DNA of 64,000 bases, taken from assembly GCF_009930815.1 (NCBI RefSeq), contig NZ_CP022222.1, forward strand, positions 2,026,501-2,090,500, read 5' to 3'. The stretch is from Bradyrhizobium sp. CCBAU 051011. GTDB lineage: Bacteria > Pseudomonadota > Alphaproteobacteria > Rhizobiales > Xanthobacteraceae. The notes beneath the pieces were generated by a model that saw only the letters and a program-made list of their open reading frames with translations, was not told the DNA's origin and made no database searches. The stretch's first letter is position 1. Every line of letters starts with the position of its first letter. Below are positions 34,101 through 42,446 of this stretch, in pieces. The position numbers were made by a program, and so were the translations under genes.

Positions 34101-34469
34101 ATGCGTCATTTCACGCTCGCTTCTCTTCTCGCCACCGCGCTCACGCTCGGCCTTATGACGGCAACGCCGTCGATGGCCCAGAGCACGCAGCCCGCGGCCA
34201 AGTCCGAAAGCAAGATGGCTCCCGCGCCGAAAGCGTCCGAGTCGAAGATGGCGCCCGCGCCAAAGGAAGCCAAGGCCGAGCTGCTGGACATCAACTCCGC
34301 GACCGCCGACCAGCTCGACGCGCTGCCGGGCGTCGGCAAGGCCTATTCGGCAAAAATCATCGCCGGGCGTCCGTACAAGGGCAAGGATGATCTCGTGAAC
34401 AAGAGCATTCTCCCGCAGGCGACCTACGACAAGATCAAGGACAAGATCATCGCCAAGCAGAAGAGCTGA
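34101..34469 (+). CDS. secreted helix-hairpin-helix (ComEA-like) protein
   Basis: A 122-residue exported protein: signal peptide (about residues 1-27, ending SMA-Q), a low-complexity Lys/Ala/Pro linker containing ESKMAPAPK twice, and a C-terminal HhH domain (about residues 58-100) with [27 protein letters not shown] (in pieces) that resembles the DNA-binding part of ComEA. GGAGGG precedes the ATG. DNA binding in the periplasm is plausible, but no competence genes are nearby. A structural role cannot be excluded. Confidence 0.85.
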   Translation: MRHFTLASLLATALTLGLMTATPSMAQSTQPAAKSESKMAPAPKASESKMAPAPKEAKAELLDINSATADQLDALPGVGKAYSAKIIAGRPYKGKDDLVNKSILPQATYDKIKDKIIAKQKS

Positions 34470-34519
34470 GAACTTCTCTCCCACCTCGCCGCAAGCGGGG
34501 AGGTCGCGATCTGTCCTTT

Positions 34520-34637
34520 CGTCATTGCGAGCCAACGGGTCGCGCGAATGCGCGCCCGATGACAGGCTCCGCGAAGCAATCCATTGTCCCGTTGACGCGG
34601 TATGGATTGCTTCGTCGCTTCGCTTCTCGCAATGACG
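34520..34637. repeat. palindromic repeat, CGTCATTGCGAG family, copy 2
   Basis: Begins CGTCATTGC and ends GCAATGACG, with inner arms GAAGCAATCCAT / ATGGATTGCTTC. The left arm has the nested module at 34529-34569. It lies between the converging HhH gene and yciB. Confidence 0.9.
34529..34569 (-). repeat. nested GAGCC...GGCTC module, copy C
   Basis: 41-bp unit with core CGCGCGAATGCGCGCCC, in the left arm of the surrounding repeat. It is the reverse complement of the unit at 40956 and 58341. Confidence 0.88.
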
Positions 34638-34653
34638 TGTGGGGCGCGATTTG

Positions 34654-35256
34654 CTAGCCCTTGCTCACATCCCCCGCTTCCGCCTCGCTCGCCTCCAGCG
34701 AAGCCGGCTCCAGGTGATAGCGCTTGATGACGGGCATCTGGAAAATCGCAAAGACCATCGTGATCGGGATCGCGCCGAACACCTTGAAATTCACCCAGAA
34801 GTCGGTCGACTGCGTGCGCCAGATGAATTCGTTCAGCAGCGCCATGGCGAAAAAGAACAACGCCCAGCGCATGGTCAGGATGCGCCAGCCCTTCGGCGTC
34901 AGGTTGAACACCTGATCGAACAGGATCGCGATGAACGAGCGGCCGAATAAAAGACCGCCGCCAAGGATCGCCGCGAACAGGCCGTAGACCATGGTCGGCT
35001 TGACCTTGATGAAGGTCTCGTCGTGCAGCACCAGCGTCAGCGTGCCGAACACCAGCACGATGACGGCGGTGACGATCGCCATGACGGGCACATGCCGCAC
35101 CACCACATAGGAGGCGATCATCGCCGCCACGATCGCCACCATGAAGGCGCCCGTTGCGACGAACAGGTTGAACTTGGCGTTGGCGACAAAGAACACGATC
35201 AGCGGACCGAGTTCGGTCGCGAGCTTGAACATCGGATGCGGCTGGGTCTTGTCCAT
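34654..35256 (-). CDS. yciB: inner membrane septation protein A (YciB/IspZ)
   Basis: A 200-residue polytopic membrane protein of the IspZ/YciB family, implicated in septation and envelope integrity. It has [18 protein letters not shown] at the N-terminus, several hydrophobic segments, [26 protein letters not shown] residues ([12 protein letters not shown]) and [20 protein letters not shown]. The start MDKTQPH lies one base after the ftsY stop, so ftsY and yciB are coupled. The same ftsY-yciB order is common in Rhizobiales. Confidence 0.94.
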   Translation of the reverse strand: MDKTQPHPMFKLATELGPLIVFFVANAKFNLFVATGAFMVAIVAAMIASYVVVRHVPVMAIVTAVIVLVFGTLTLVLHDETFIKVKPTMVYGLFAAILGGGLLFGRSFIAILFDQVFNLTPKGWRILTMRWALFFFAMALLNEFIWRTQSTDFWVNFKVFGAIPITMVFAIFQMPVIKRYHLEPASLEASEAEAGDVSKG

Positions 35257-35257
35257 A

Positions 35258-36205
35258 CTAACTTTCAATCCCTGCAATCGCGTTGGCGAAATCCCGCGCG
35301 GTGAAGGGCGCGAGATCGTCGATGCCTTCACCGACGCCGATGAAGTGCACCGGAAGCTTGAATTTCTCCGCCAGCGCCACCAGGATGCCGCCGCGCGCGG
35401 TGCCGTCGAGCTTCGTCATCACGAGACCGGTGACGCCAGCGGTACGATGAAACGCCTCGACCTGCGACAGCGCATTTTGTCCCACCGTGGCATCGAGCAC
35501 GAGCAGCACGGCATGCGGCGCTGACGCGTCGACCTTCTTGATGACGCGAACGACCTTTTCCAGCTCGTTCATCAGCTCGGCCTTGTTCTGCAAACGACCC
35601 GCCGTATCGACCAGCAGCACGTCGATTTTTTGTTCCTTGGCCGCGCTCAGCGCTTTGAAGGCAAGGCTAGCCGAATCCGAACCCTGCGCACCCGCAATGA
35701 CAGGCGATTTGGTGCGTTCGCCCCAGATCTTCAATTGCTCGATCGCCGCGGCGCGAAAGGTGTCGCCGGCCGCCATCATCACCTTGCGGCCCTCCGCGCT
35801 CAATTTCGCGGCAAGCTTGCCGATGGTGGTGGTCTTGCCGGAGCCATTGACGCCGACGACAAGAATGACGAACGGCTTCTGCGCCGCGTCAATCTCCAGC
35901 GGCTTGGCCACCGGCGTCAGCACCTTCTCGACTTCGCTCGCGACGACCGTCTTCACTTCATCGGCCGAAATCGCCTTGTCATAGCGCCCGGCGCCGACAG
36001 CGTCGGCAATGCGGACTGCGACGGCCGTGCCGAGATCGGCCCGCAGCAGCACATCCTCGATATCGTCGAGCATGGCGCGGTCGAGCTTGCGCTTGATGAC
36101 GAGATCGGCAACGGCCGTACCGAGCGCGCTGGAAGTGCGCTTCAGGCCGCTCGAAAGCCGCCGCCACCAGCTCTGTTTTGGAGTTCCGGGAGTGGTATCG
36201 CTCAT
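35258..36205 (-). CDS. ftsY: signal recognition particle receptor FtsY
   Basis: SRP-receptor GTPase that docks ribosome-nascent chain complexes at the membrane. The 315-residue form lacks the long acidic A domain and begins with a short basic, Trp-containing region ([16 protein letters not shown]) that could bind membrane. Then come the N domain and the G domain with [15 protein letters not shown] (G1 at 118-125), [19 protein letters not shown] and [12 protein letters not shown]. Its partner Ffh is encoded at 42447 in this window. Confidence 0.97.
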   Translation of the reverse strand: MSDTTPGTPKQSWWRRLSSGLKRTSSALGTAVADLVIKRKLDRAMLDDIEDVLLRADLGTAVAVRIADAVGAGRYDKAISADEVKTVVASEVEKVLTPVAKPLEIDAAQKPFVILVVGVNGSGKTTTIGKLAAKLSAEGRKVMMAAGDTFRAAAIEQLKIWGERTKSPVIAGAQGSDSASLAFKALSAAKEQKIDVLLVDTAGRLQNKAELMNELEKVVRVIKKVDASAPHAVLLVLDATVGQNALSQVEAFHRTAGVTGLVMTKLDGTARGGILVALAEKFKLPVHFIGVGEGIDDLAPFTARDFANAIAGIES

Positions 36206-36233
36206 GTCGGGGACGTGTTAGCGGTTTCGCGCC

Positions 36234-36977
36234 ATGAGCGGAAGTCACAACAGATCCATCGAAGTTCCCGGGACATCCTTTGATGTTCCAGGGCTAACGG
36301 CAGATGAAATTCAGGCCCGCGTGCTCCATCGCGACGGGCTGATGCTGGTCATTGACAAGCCTGCCGGCCTGCCGGTGCATCGCGGCCCCAAGGGCGGGGC
36401 CAATCTGGAGGCGTCCTTCGATGGCCTGCGATTCGGCCTGCCGCGGCCGCCGGTGCTGGCCCACCGGCTCGACAAGGATACATCAGGCTGTCTGGTGCTG
36501 GGACGCCATCGCAAGGCCACCGCCTCGCTCGGCCTATTGTTCAAGCATGGCAAGGTCGGAAAGACCTATTGGGCCGTCGTGGAGGACGGACCTGCCGAAG
36601 ATGAAGGCACCATCGATATGCCGCTGGGCCGACTCAACGCCGAGCGCGGCTGGTGGCAGAAGCCGGACCCGGAAGGCCAGAAAGCCATCACCACCTGGAA
36701 GGTCTGCGGCCGCGGCGACGGCTTCGCCTGGCTGGCGCTGGAGCCGGTCACCGGCCGCACCCATCAACTGCGCGTGCACACGTCAGCGATGGGCTGGCCG
36801 ATCGTCGGCGACAACATCTACGGCAACGGCCCGCGCTTCGGCGAGCCGATCCTGCACCTGCACTCCCGCGAAATCGTGATTCCGATTTCGAAGAACAAGG
36901 AGCCAGTACGCGTGACAGCGCCGGCGCCGGAGCATATGCGGGAGCGGCTCAGGAAGTGCGGCTGGAATGGGGGGTGA
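36234..36977 (+). CDS. RluA family RNA pseudouridine synthase
   Basis: A 247-residue pseudouridine synthase without an S4 domain. The catalytic loop is HRLDKDTSG with Asp80. Other motifs are VIDKPAGLPVHRG, GKTYWAVVE, LEPVTGRTHQLRVH and LHLHSREI. Whether it acts on rRNA or tRNA cannot be told from the sequence. It is on the opposite strand between ftsY and mtaB, 28 bases from the ftsY start. The start codon is uncertain: ATGs at 36234 and further in are possible. Confidence 0.92.
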   Translation: MSGSHNRSIEVPGTSFDVPGLTADEIQARVLHRDGLMLVIDKPAGLPVHRGPKGGANLEASFDGLRFGLPRPPVLAHRLDKDTSGCLVLGRHRKATASLGLLFKHGKVGKTYWAVVEDGPAEDEGTIDMPLGRLNAERGWWQKPDPEGQKAITTWKVCGRGDGFAWLALEPVTGRTHQLRVHTSAMGWPIVGDNIYGNGPRFGEPILHLHSREIVIPISKNKEPVRVTAPAPEHMRERLRKCGWNGG

Positions 36978-37007
36978 TGGATTCGTAGACGCACCACAAC
37001 TACCGCT

Positions 37008-37110
37008 GTCATCATCCGCGAAAGCGGATGATCCAGTATTCCAGAGACGTCTGTAATTAGCCGAGAAGCCGCGGCGTACTGGATCGCCCGGTCAAGCCGG
37101 GCGACGACGG
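37008..37110. repeat. inverted repeat of the GATCCAGTA type, second copy
   Basis: Left part GTCATCATCCGCGAAAGCGGATGATCCAGTA and right part TACTGGATCGCCCGGTCAAGCCGGGCGACGAC (described in pieces) share the central GATCCAGTA / TACTGGATC arms with the copy at 11202-11340, but carry different outer hairpins. It lies between converging genes. Confidence 0.78.
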
Positions 37111-37123
37111 TGGAATTTATGGC

Positions 37124-38389
37124 TCACACCGTCAGCCGCGCGCCGTCATGGCCCTTGATCGCAAGCGGCATCACCGCGCCAGACGTTTCGTCCGATATTG
37201 CGACCGGCAGAAAATGTTCAGTCCGCCCCTGCGTCGCGCTCTCGATCAGCACCTGACGCGTTGAACCAATCTCCGATGTCAGCCGCCTTTGCAGCGCCGC
37301 CTCGCCGGTTGCCCGCAATCGCTTCGCACGCGTCTTGATCTCGCCGCCCGCCACTTGCGGCATTCGCGCGGCCGGCGTGCCAGGTCGCTTCGAGTAGGGA
37401 AACACGTGCAGGAAAGTCAGATCGCACTCATCCACGAGGTCCTGCGAACGAGCGAACATGTCCTCCGTCTCGGTCGGAAAGCCCGCGATTATGTCGGCAC
37501 CAAAGGTGATGTCCGGACGCAACCGCCGCACCTGCGCGCAGAATTCGATCGCGTCTTGCCGCGAATGCCGCCGCTTCATCCGCTTCAGGATCAGATCGTC
37601 GCCGGATTGCAGCGACAGGTGCAGATGCGGCATCAGCCGTTCGTCGCCGGCAATGACATCGAGCAGGTCACGGTCCGCCTCGATGGAGTCGATCGACGAA
37701 ATCCGCAGACGCTTCAGTTCCGGCACATGCCGCAGGATTTGTTTTGTCAGTTGCCCGAGCTTCGGCGCGCCCGGGAGATCAGCGCCGTAGCTCGTCAGAT
37801 CGACGCCAGTCAGCACGATTTCGGCGTGGCCGCGCTCGACCAATGCACGCACCTGGTCCACCACCGCGCCCATCGGAACGGAGCGTGAATTACCGCGGCC
37901 ATAGGGAATAATGCAGAACGTGCAGCGGTGATCGCAGCCGTTCTGCACCTGCACGAACACGCGCGGCAGGCCGGCCTTGAAACCGTCAAGCAGGTGCGGC
38001 GCCATCTCCTTCGCCGCCATGATATCGGCGACCGCGATCTTCTCGCTTGCCTCGATACCAAACCCTCTATCGAGCGCCGTGCGCGCATCGCGCCAGGCTT
38101 CACCGCGCATCTTCTCGTCATTGCCGACGACGCGATCGACCTCGGCCATTTCGGCAAACATTTCGGCTTGCGTCTGCGCCGCGCAACCGGTGACGACAAT
38201 GCGCACATCCGGCCGCTCGCGCTTCAGCCGGCGGATCGACTGCCGCGCCTGCGCCACCGCCTCGTTGGTGACCGCGCAGCTATTGATAACGACGGTATCG
38301 GAAAGGCCCGCGCGCTCCGCCTCGCGCGCGATCACTTCGGATTCGAACGCGTTGAGACGGCAGCCAAACGTGAGGACGTCGACGCTCAT
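37124..38389 (-). CDS. mtaB: tRNA t6A37 methylthiotransferase MtaB
   Basis: Radical-SAM enzyme that adds a methylthio group to t6A37 of tRNAs reading ANN codons. The 421 residues have the UPF0004 domain with three cluster cysteines (TFGCRLN, NSCAVTNEA, TGCAAQ), the radical-SAM CxxxCxxC motif as CDHRCTFC, then GNSRSVP and a C-terminal TRAM-like region. It starts five bases after dapF, an operon seen in many alphaproteobacteria. Confidence 0.94.
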   Translation of the reverse strand: MSVDVLTFGCRLNAFESEVIAREAERAGLSDTVVINSCAVTNEAVAQARQSIRRLKRERPDVRIVVTGCAAQTQAEMFAEMAEVDRVVGNDEKMRGEAWRDARTALDRGFGIEASEKIAVADIMAAKEMAPHLLDGFKAGLPRVFVQVQNGCDHRCTFCIIPYGRGNSRSVPMGAVVDQVRALVERGHAEIVLTGVDLTSYGADLPGAPKLGQLTKQILRHVPELKRLRISSIDSIEADRDLLDVIAGDERLMPHLHLSLQSGDDLILKRMKRRHSRQDAIEFCAQVRRLRPDITFGADIIAGFPTETEDMFARSQDLVDECDLTFLHVFPYSKRPGTPAARMPQVAGGEIKTRAKRLRATGEAALQRRLTSEIGSTRQVLIESATQGRTEHFLPVAISDETSGAVMPLAIKGHDGARLTV

Positions 38390-38394
38390 TGTTC

Positions 38395-39279
38395 TCAGGC
38401 GACGCTGGCGAACAGCGCCGGATCGAAGCGGCCTTCATATTCGAAATCGGCCGTCCCCGTCATCAGCACATGATCGTCGCGCTCGCGCCATTCGATCGAC
38501 AACTTGCCGCCGGGTAACGCGATCTCGACCGCGCGATTGGCGCGCTTCAGCCGGGCGGCGGCAACCGCGGTGGCGCAAGCCGCCGAGCCGCAGGCCCTGG
38601 TCAATCCGGCGCCCCGCTCCCAGGTGCGGATCGTGATGTGGTCACGATCGGCGATATGGGCGAGCGTGATATTGGCGCGCTCTGGAAAGATCGGATGATT
38701 TTCCAGCAACGGCCCGAAGCGTTCGAGATCGTAGGCGTTGACGTCGTCGACCCAGAAGATCGCGTGCGGATTGCCCATCGAGACCACCGACGGCGAATGC
38801 AGCACCGGCGTATCGATCGGGCCGACCTGCAATTCGATGTAACGGGTGTCGCGAAACTCTTCGGCCAGCGGAATATCCTGCCACCCGAATTTTGGTGCGC
38901 CCATGTCCACGGTGTAGAGATCGGGCGCCGGGCCCTGCCAGCAGTTCAATAGCCCGGCGCGGGTCTCGAAAGTCACCGCGGTCTGGCCGGTCTTCTCGAA
39001 CAGGCGGCGCACCACGCAGCGCATGCCATTGCCGCAGGCACCGGCTTCCGAGCCGTCATTGTTGTAGATGCGGATGAAGGCCTCGGTGCCCTGCAGCCGC
39101 GGGGGCTGCAATACCATCAACTGGTCATAGGGCACGCCCGCGGGCGAGGCCACGGCGCGGGCGTCTTCCGGCGTCACGGCGGCCTTCGAACCAGCCTTGG
39201 AATCGCGCAGGTCCACGACGACGATTTCGTTGCCGATACCGTTCATCTTGGCAAATGCGTGGTTGGCCAGCGCGCTCAT
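38395..39279 (-). CDS. dapF: diaminopimelate epimerase
   Basis: Cofactor-free epimerase that interconverts LL- and meso-diaminopimelate for lysine and peptidoglycan. The 294 residues have the two catalytic Cys motifs, GACGNGMRC and RACGSAACA, and [17 protein letters not shown] at the N-terminus. The start at MSALANHAF is preferred to an upstream TTG. Asd, acting earlier in the same pathway, is at 54954. It is followed closely by mtaB. Confidence 0.96.
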   Translation of the reverse strand: MSALANHAFAKMNGIGNEIVVVDLRDSKAGSKAAVTPEDARAVASPAGVPYDQLMVLQPPRLQGTEAFIRIYNNDGSEAGACGNGMRCVVRRLFEKTGQTAVTFETRAGLLNCWQGPAPDLYTVDMGAPKFGWQDIPLAEEFRDTRYIELQVGPIDTPVLHSPSVVSMGNPHAIFWVDDVNAYDLERFGPLLENHPIFPERANITLAHIADRDHITIRTWERGAGLTRACGSAACATAVAAARLKRANRAVEIALPGGKLSIEWRERDDHVLMTGTADFEYEGRFDPALFASVA

Positions 39280-39463
39280 GGAATTTCCCAATTTATGCCG
39301 CCCTTATATGGCGAATATTGCCGCATTGCCTAGTGCGCGGGGGCATATGACGCATCTGTCATGGGACGAATGCGGACCTTGCGTGTTAGGAAATGGCACC
39401 ATTCTGGCGGACGCGGACCGGGGACATGCCGCCGCCAGGTGGGGTGGATGGAGAATACCTGAA

Positions 39464-40174
39464 ATGAAGCTTACAAGCACTTTCCGTGCGGCCGCGGTCG
39501 CGCTCGCCATGGTTGCGCTGGGCGGGGCCGCGCTGGCGCAATCGCCTGCGCCATCTGCCTCGCCGACCGCAAGCCCGTCGGCTGTGCCCAGCCCCGCACC
39601 GTCAGCCGTGCCGGTCCCGCCGCCGGCCGAAACCAAGTCCCCGGCGGATACCCCGACCGCAGAGAAGGCCCCCACGCCCACGCCGCCTCCTCCCGCCGCC
39701 AACGTCCAGACCGCCGACCCCTTTGGCGAGGAATTTACCCTCGAGCCCAAGAAGGTCGTGGTGATGAAGGGCACCGCCAATTGGGATTCGGCGTTCGACA
39801 CCCTGATCGATTCGTTCAAGGCGCTGACCGCCCTGCTCGACAAGCAGGGCATCAAGGCCACGGGCAATTCGATGATCGTCTACACCTCGACCGACGATAC
39901 CGGCTTTACGTTCCTGGCGCAGATTCCCGTCGATCAGGACGTCAAGAACCTGACCAAGGACATGAGCATGGGCAAGTCGCCCGAGGGCAAGGCGCTGAAA
40001 TTCGTCCATCGCGGTTCCTACGACAACATGGACAACACCTACGAGGCGATCACCAACCATCTCGACGACAAGAAGCTGGAAGCCAAGGACACCTTCATCG
40101 AGGAATACATCACCAATCCGCTGAAGACGGCGGAGGACAAGCTGGTGATCAACGTCTATGTGCCGCTGAGGTGA
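39464..40174 (+). CDS. exported protein with GyrI-like (effector-binding) domain
   Basis: A 236-residue protein with a signal peptide (about residues 1-25, ending ALA-Q), a long Pro/Ala/Ser/Thr linker (about residues 27-83) and a C-terminal domain (about 85-236) with features of the GyrI-like/AraC effector-binding fold: a first half around MIVYTSTDD, then FVHRGSYDNMDNTYEAI and TFIEEYITNP followed by VINVYVPL. Such domains bind small molecules, usually in the cytoplasm, so an exported copy is unusual. The stop overlaps the start of the SIMPL gene by one base. Confidence 0.78.
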   Translation: MKLTSTFRAAAVALAMVALGGAALAQSPAPSASPTASPSAVPSPAPSAVPVPPPAETKSPADTPTAEKAPTPTPPPPAANVQTADPFGEEFTLEPKKVVVMKGTANWDSAFDTLIDSFKALTALLDKQGIKATGNSMIVYTSTDDTGFTFLAQIPVDQDVKNLTKDMSMGKSPEGKALKFVHRGSYDNMDNTYEAITNHLDDKKLEAKDTFIEEYITNPLKTAEDKLVINVYVPLR

Positions 40175-40884
40175 TGGGCATGAAGCATGCGCTCGCCCTT
40201 GCCGCCGTAACCGCCGCGTGGCTTGCCGCACCCGCATTGGCGCAGACGGCGCCGCCGCCCGCGATTTCCGTGACCGGCGAAGCGAATGTGTCAGTGGCGC
40301 CCGATCAGGCGCAGATCGACGGCGGCGTGACGTCCGACGCCAAGACCGCGCGGGAGGCGTCGGATGCCAATAACGCTGCGATGGGCAAGGTGCTGCTGGC
40401 GCTGAAGGGCGCCGGCATCGAGGAAAAGGACTACCAGACCTCGCGGCTGTCGCTGCAGCCGCAATTTGCCACGTCGCCCAGAACCGCGGAGCGCACGGCA
40501 GGCATCGTGAGCTTCCGCGCCAGCAACCGCGTCACGGTCAAGATCCGCGATGTCACCAAGGTTGCGAACGTGATCGACGTGCTGGTCAGCGCCGGCGCCA
40601 ACGATATCGGCGGCATCAGCTTCACGGTAACGCAGGCCTCGAAACATCTGGACGAGGCTCGCGAGAAGGCGATTGCGGATGCGCGCCGCAAGGCGGAGAT
40701 TTACGCCAAGGCTGTCGGCGTCGCGCTTGGTGAACCGATCAGTGTCGAGGAAGGCGGACCGCCCGGCCCGCTATTCCGCGGCAAGGTGGCAGCCCCGATG
40801 GCCGCGGGCGCCCCAGTGGCGCAAGGCGAAGAGACGCTGTCGGTGACGGTGAACGTGTCTTGGGCGATCAAGGCGAAGGAGTAG
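40174..40884 (+). CDS. SIMPL (DUF541) domain exported protein
   Basis: A 236-residue periplasmic protein of the SIMPL/DUF541 family. Signal peptide (about residues 1-23, ending ALA-Q), then ISVTGEANVSVAPDQAQI at the domain start, EEKDYQTSRLSLQPQF, VKIRDVTKVANVIDVLVSAGAN (in pieces), ARRKAEIYAKAVGV and LSVTVNVSWAI at the end. Members have been linked to envelope and oxidative stress tolerance; mechanism unknown. It is coupled to the GyrI-like gene (ATG overlaps TGA; a second ATG is at 40180). Confidence 0.9.
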   Translation: MGMKHALALAAVTAAWLAAPALAQTAPPPAISVTGEANVSVAPDQAQIDGGVTSDAKTAREASDANNAAMGKVLLALKGAGIEEKDYQTSRLSLQPQFATSPRTAERTAGIVSFRASNRVTVKIRDVTKVANVIDVLVSAGANDIGGISFTVTQASKHLDEAREKAIADARRKAEIYAKAVGVALGEPISVEEGGPPGPLFRGKVAAPMAAGAPVAQGEETLSVTVNVSWAIKAKE

Positions 40885-40888
40885 CCTC

Positions 40889-41008
40889 CGTCATTGCGAG
40901 CGTAAGCGAAGCAATCCATAGTGCCGCAAGCGGATAGGTGGCTTGCTTCGTCGCGGAGCCTGTCATCGGGCGCGCATTCGCGCGACCCGTTGGCTCCTCG
41001 CAATGACG
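40889..41008. repeat. palindromic repeat, CGTCATTGCGAG family, copy 3
   Basis: The left arm is in the simple form CGTCATTGCGAGCGTAAGCG; the right arm is expanded by the nested module at 40956-40996 and ends GCAATGACG. It separates the SIMPL gene from the converging MBL gene by only a few bases on each side. Confidence 0.9.
40956..40996 (+). repeat. nested GAGCC...GGCTC module, copy D
   Basis: 41-bp unit GAGCCTGTCATCGG...CCCGTTGGCTC in the right arm of the surrounding repeat. Its sequence equals the copy at 58341, although that one is inside a different repeat family. Confidence 0.9.
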
Positions 41009-41010
41009 TC

Positions 41011-42075
41011 CTAAATCTCCACCACCTGCCCCGGCTTCAGCGCCGCGAACCGCTCCGGCGGAATCTTCGCTTCCTTGAGCGCGTCGGCCAATGCATTCAC
41101 TGGTGCGTCGATAGCCTCATCGGTGAGTTGGAACGTGCCGTGGTGATGCGCGAGCGCGGTCTCGGCGCCGCAATCGGCCAATGCTTTCACGGCATCTGAC
41201 GGATTCATGTGCTGGTCCTTCATGAACCAGCGCGGCTCATAGGCGCCGATCGGCAAGATCGCCAGCCGCAGCGGCCCGTGCTTCTCGGCGACGCGACGAA
41301 AGTGCTTGCCCTCGCCATAGCCGGAATCGCAGACGATGTAGAGCTTGCCCGCCGGCGTCTCCAAAACAAAACTCGCCCATAGCGCCTTGTTGCGGTCGAA
41401 CAAGCCGCGCGCCGACCAGTGCCGCGTCGGCACCAGCGTCACCGCGATGCCGTTGCCAAGCTCGACACGGTCCTGCCAGTCGAATCCCTCGACTTTGATT
41501 GCACTGTCCGCATCGCGCATGGTGACGTCGTTGCCGAGCGGCGTGATCACGCGCGGCGAGAATTTTTCCGTAAGCTTCGACAGTGTCGCGATGTCGAGAT
41601 GGTCGTAATGGCCGTGGCTGACCAGCACGACGTCGATCTTGGGCAGCGCGTCGAAGGCGATGCCGGGATCGTTGTGCCGCTTCGGCCCGGCGAACGTGAG
41701 GGGCGAGGCCCGCAACGACCACACGGGATCGACGAGAACGTTGAGGTCCCGCGTCTGGATCAGCCAAGAGACATGGCCGACAAAGGACAGCCGCACCTTA
41801 TCGCCGGAAACGCGCGGCGGCGGCGTATCGCTGTGCGCGTTCGGCACCCAGTCCGGCCAACTTGCGCGCTTGCGGTCGCGGGCAAACTGCCAGCGCAGCA
41901 CCTCCGCCAATGATTTCGGCGGCACGCCGTCGGGATCGAAGAAGCGCATGCCGTCGAAATGATCGGAGGCGGGACCTTCATAGGTTTTCATATTGCTGAT
42001 CCAGACAGACGGCAGGCCGACGGCCGTGGCGGCCCCGGCGAGCAATGCAAAGACGCGGCGGCGGGTAATGGGCAT
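41011..42075 (-). CDS. MBL-fold metal-dependent hydrolase (NAPE-PLD/UlaG-like)
   Basis: A 354-residue metallo-beta-lactamase-fold protein. The N-terminus MPITRRRVFALLAGAATAVG suggests a Tat-type or lipoprotein-like export signal. The metal motif is SHGHYDHLD; further ligands are probably in TLVPTRHWSARG, CDSGYG and LAHHHGTF. WLIQTRDLNVLVDPVW resembles the NAPE-type phospholipase D / RomA group, suggesting a lipid or phosphodiester substrate, but this is inference. The start at 42075 is chosen for the twin-arginine N-terminus. Confidence 0.87.
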   Translation of the reverse strand: MPITRRRVFALLAGAATAVGLPSVWISNMKTYEGPASDHFDGMRFFDPDGVPPKSLAEVLRWQFARDRKRASWPDWVPNAHSDTPPPRVSGDKVRLSFVGHVSWLIQTRDLNVLVDPVWSLRASPLTFAGPKRHNDPGIAFDALPKIDVVLVSHGHYDHLDIATLSKLTEKFSPRVITPLGNDVTMRDADSAIKVEGFDWQDRVELGNGIAVTLVPTRHWSARGLFDRNKALWASFVLETPAGKLYIVCDSGYGEGKHFRRVAEKHGPLRLAILPIGAYEPRWFMKDQHMNPSDAVKALADCGAETALAHHHGTFQLTDEAIDAPVNALADALKEAKIPPERFAALKPGQVVEI

Positions 42076-42245
42076 CACGACAGGCGGGAGAGAACAGGAG
42101 ACATGGGGCGTTATATGGCGTGTCATGGCTCAACTTGGAACCTGCGATAAAAACGACGCGCGCTTCACCAGTCGCCCTGAACGAAAATATATATAATTCA
42201 GAGGTTTACGGCTAGGCCACCAGGGCATTACGCCCTAGTTTCTCC

Positions 42246-42274
42246 TTGACTTTCGCTGCTTCCGGGCGTTTAAC
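42246..42274 (+). promoter_or_regulatory. candidate sigma-70 promoter of ffh
   Basis: TTGACT (42246-42251), a 17-base spacer and TTTAAC (42269-42274) lie about 170 bases before ffh. The surrounding 42076-42446 gap has no supported gene; it also holds an AT-rich stretch at 42184-42199 and a small hairpin AGGGC-ATTAC-GCCCT near 42222-42236. Confidence 0.35.
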
Positions 42275-42446
42275 CCGCGCACTTTCTCGGAAAGACTTAT
42301 CTTTTCGACCCGCCGCCCGGCCCATGAGACCGGAGGCCAACGCCCGACAGCGCGATGCGCCCTCGGGCGCGAAAGTGTTTGGAATATCGTCCTGGCGACG
42401 ATGACGAGTTCAGGCAGCGCCTGCAAGGGCACAAAGGACAACGGCA

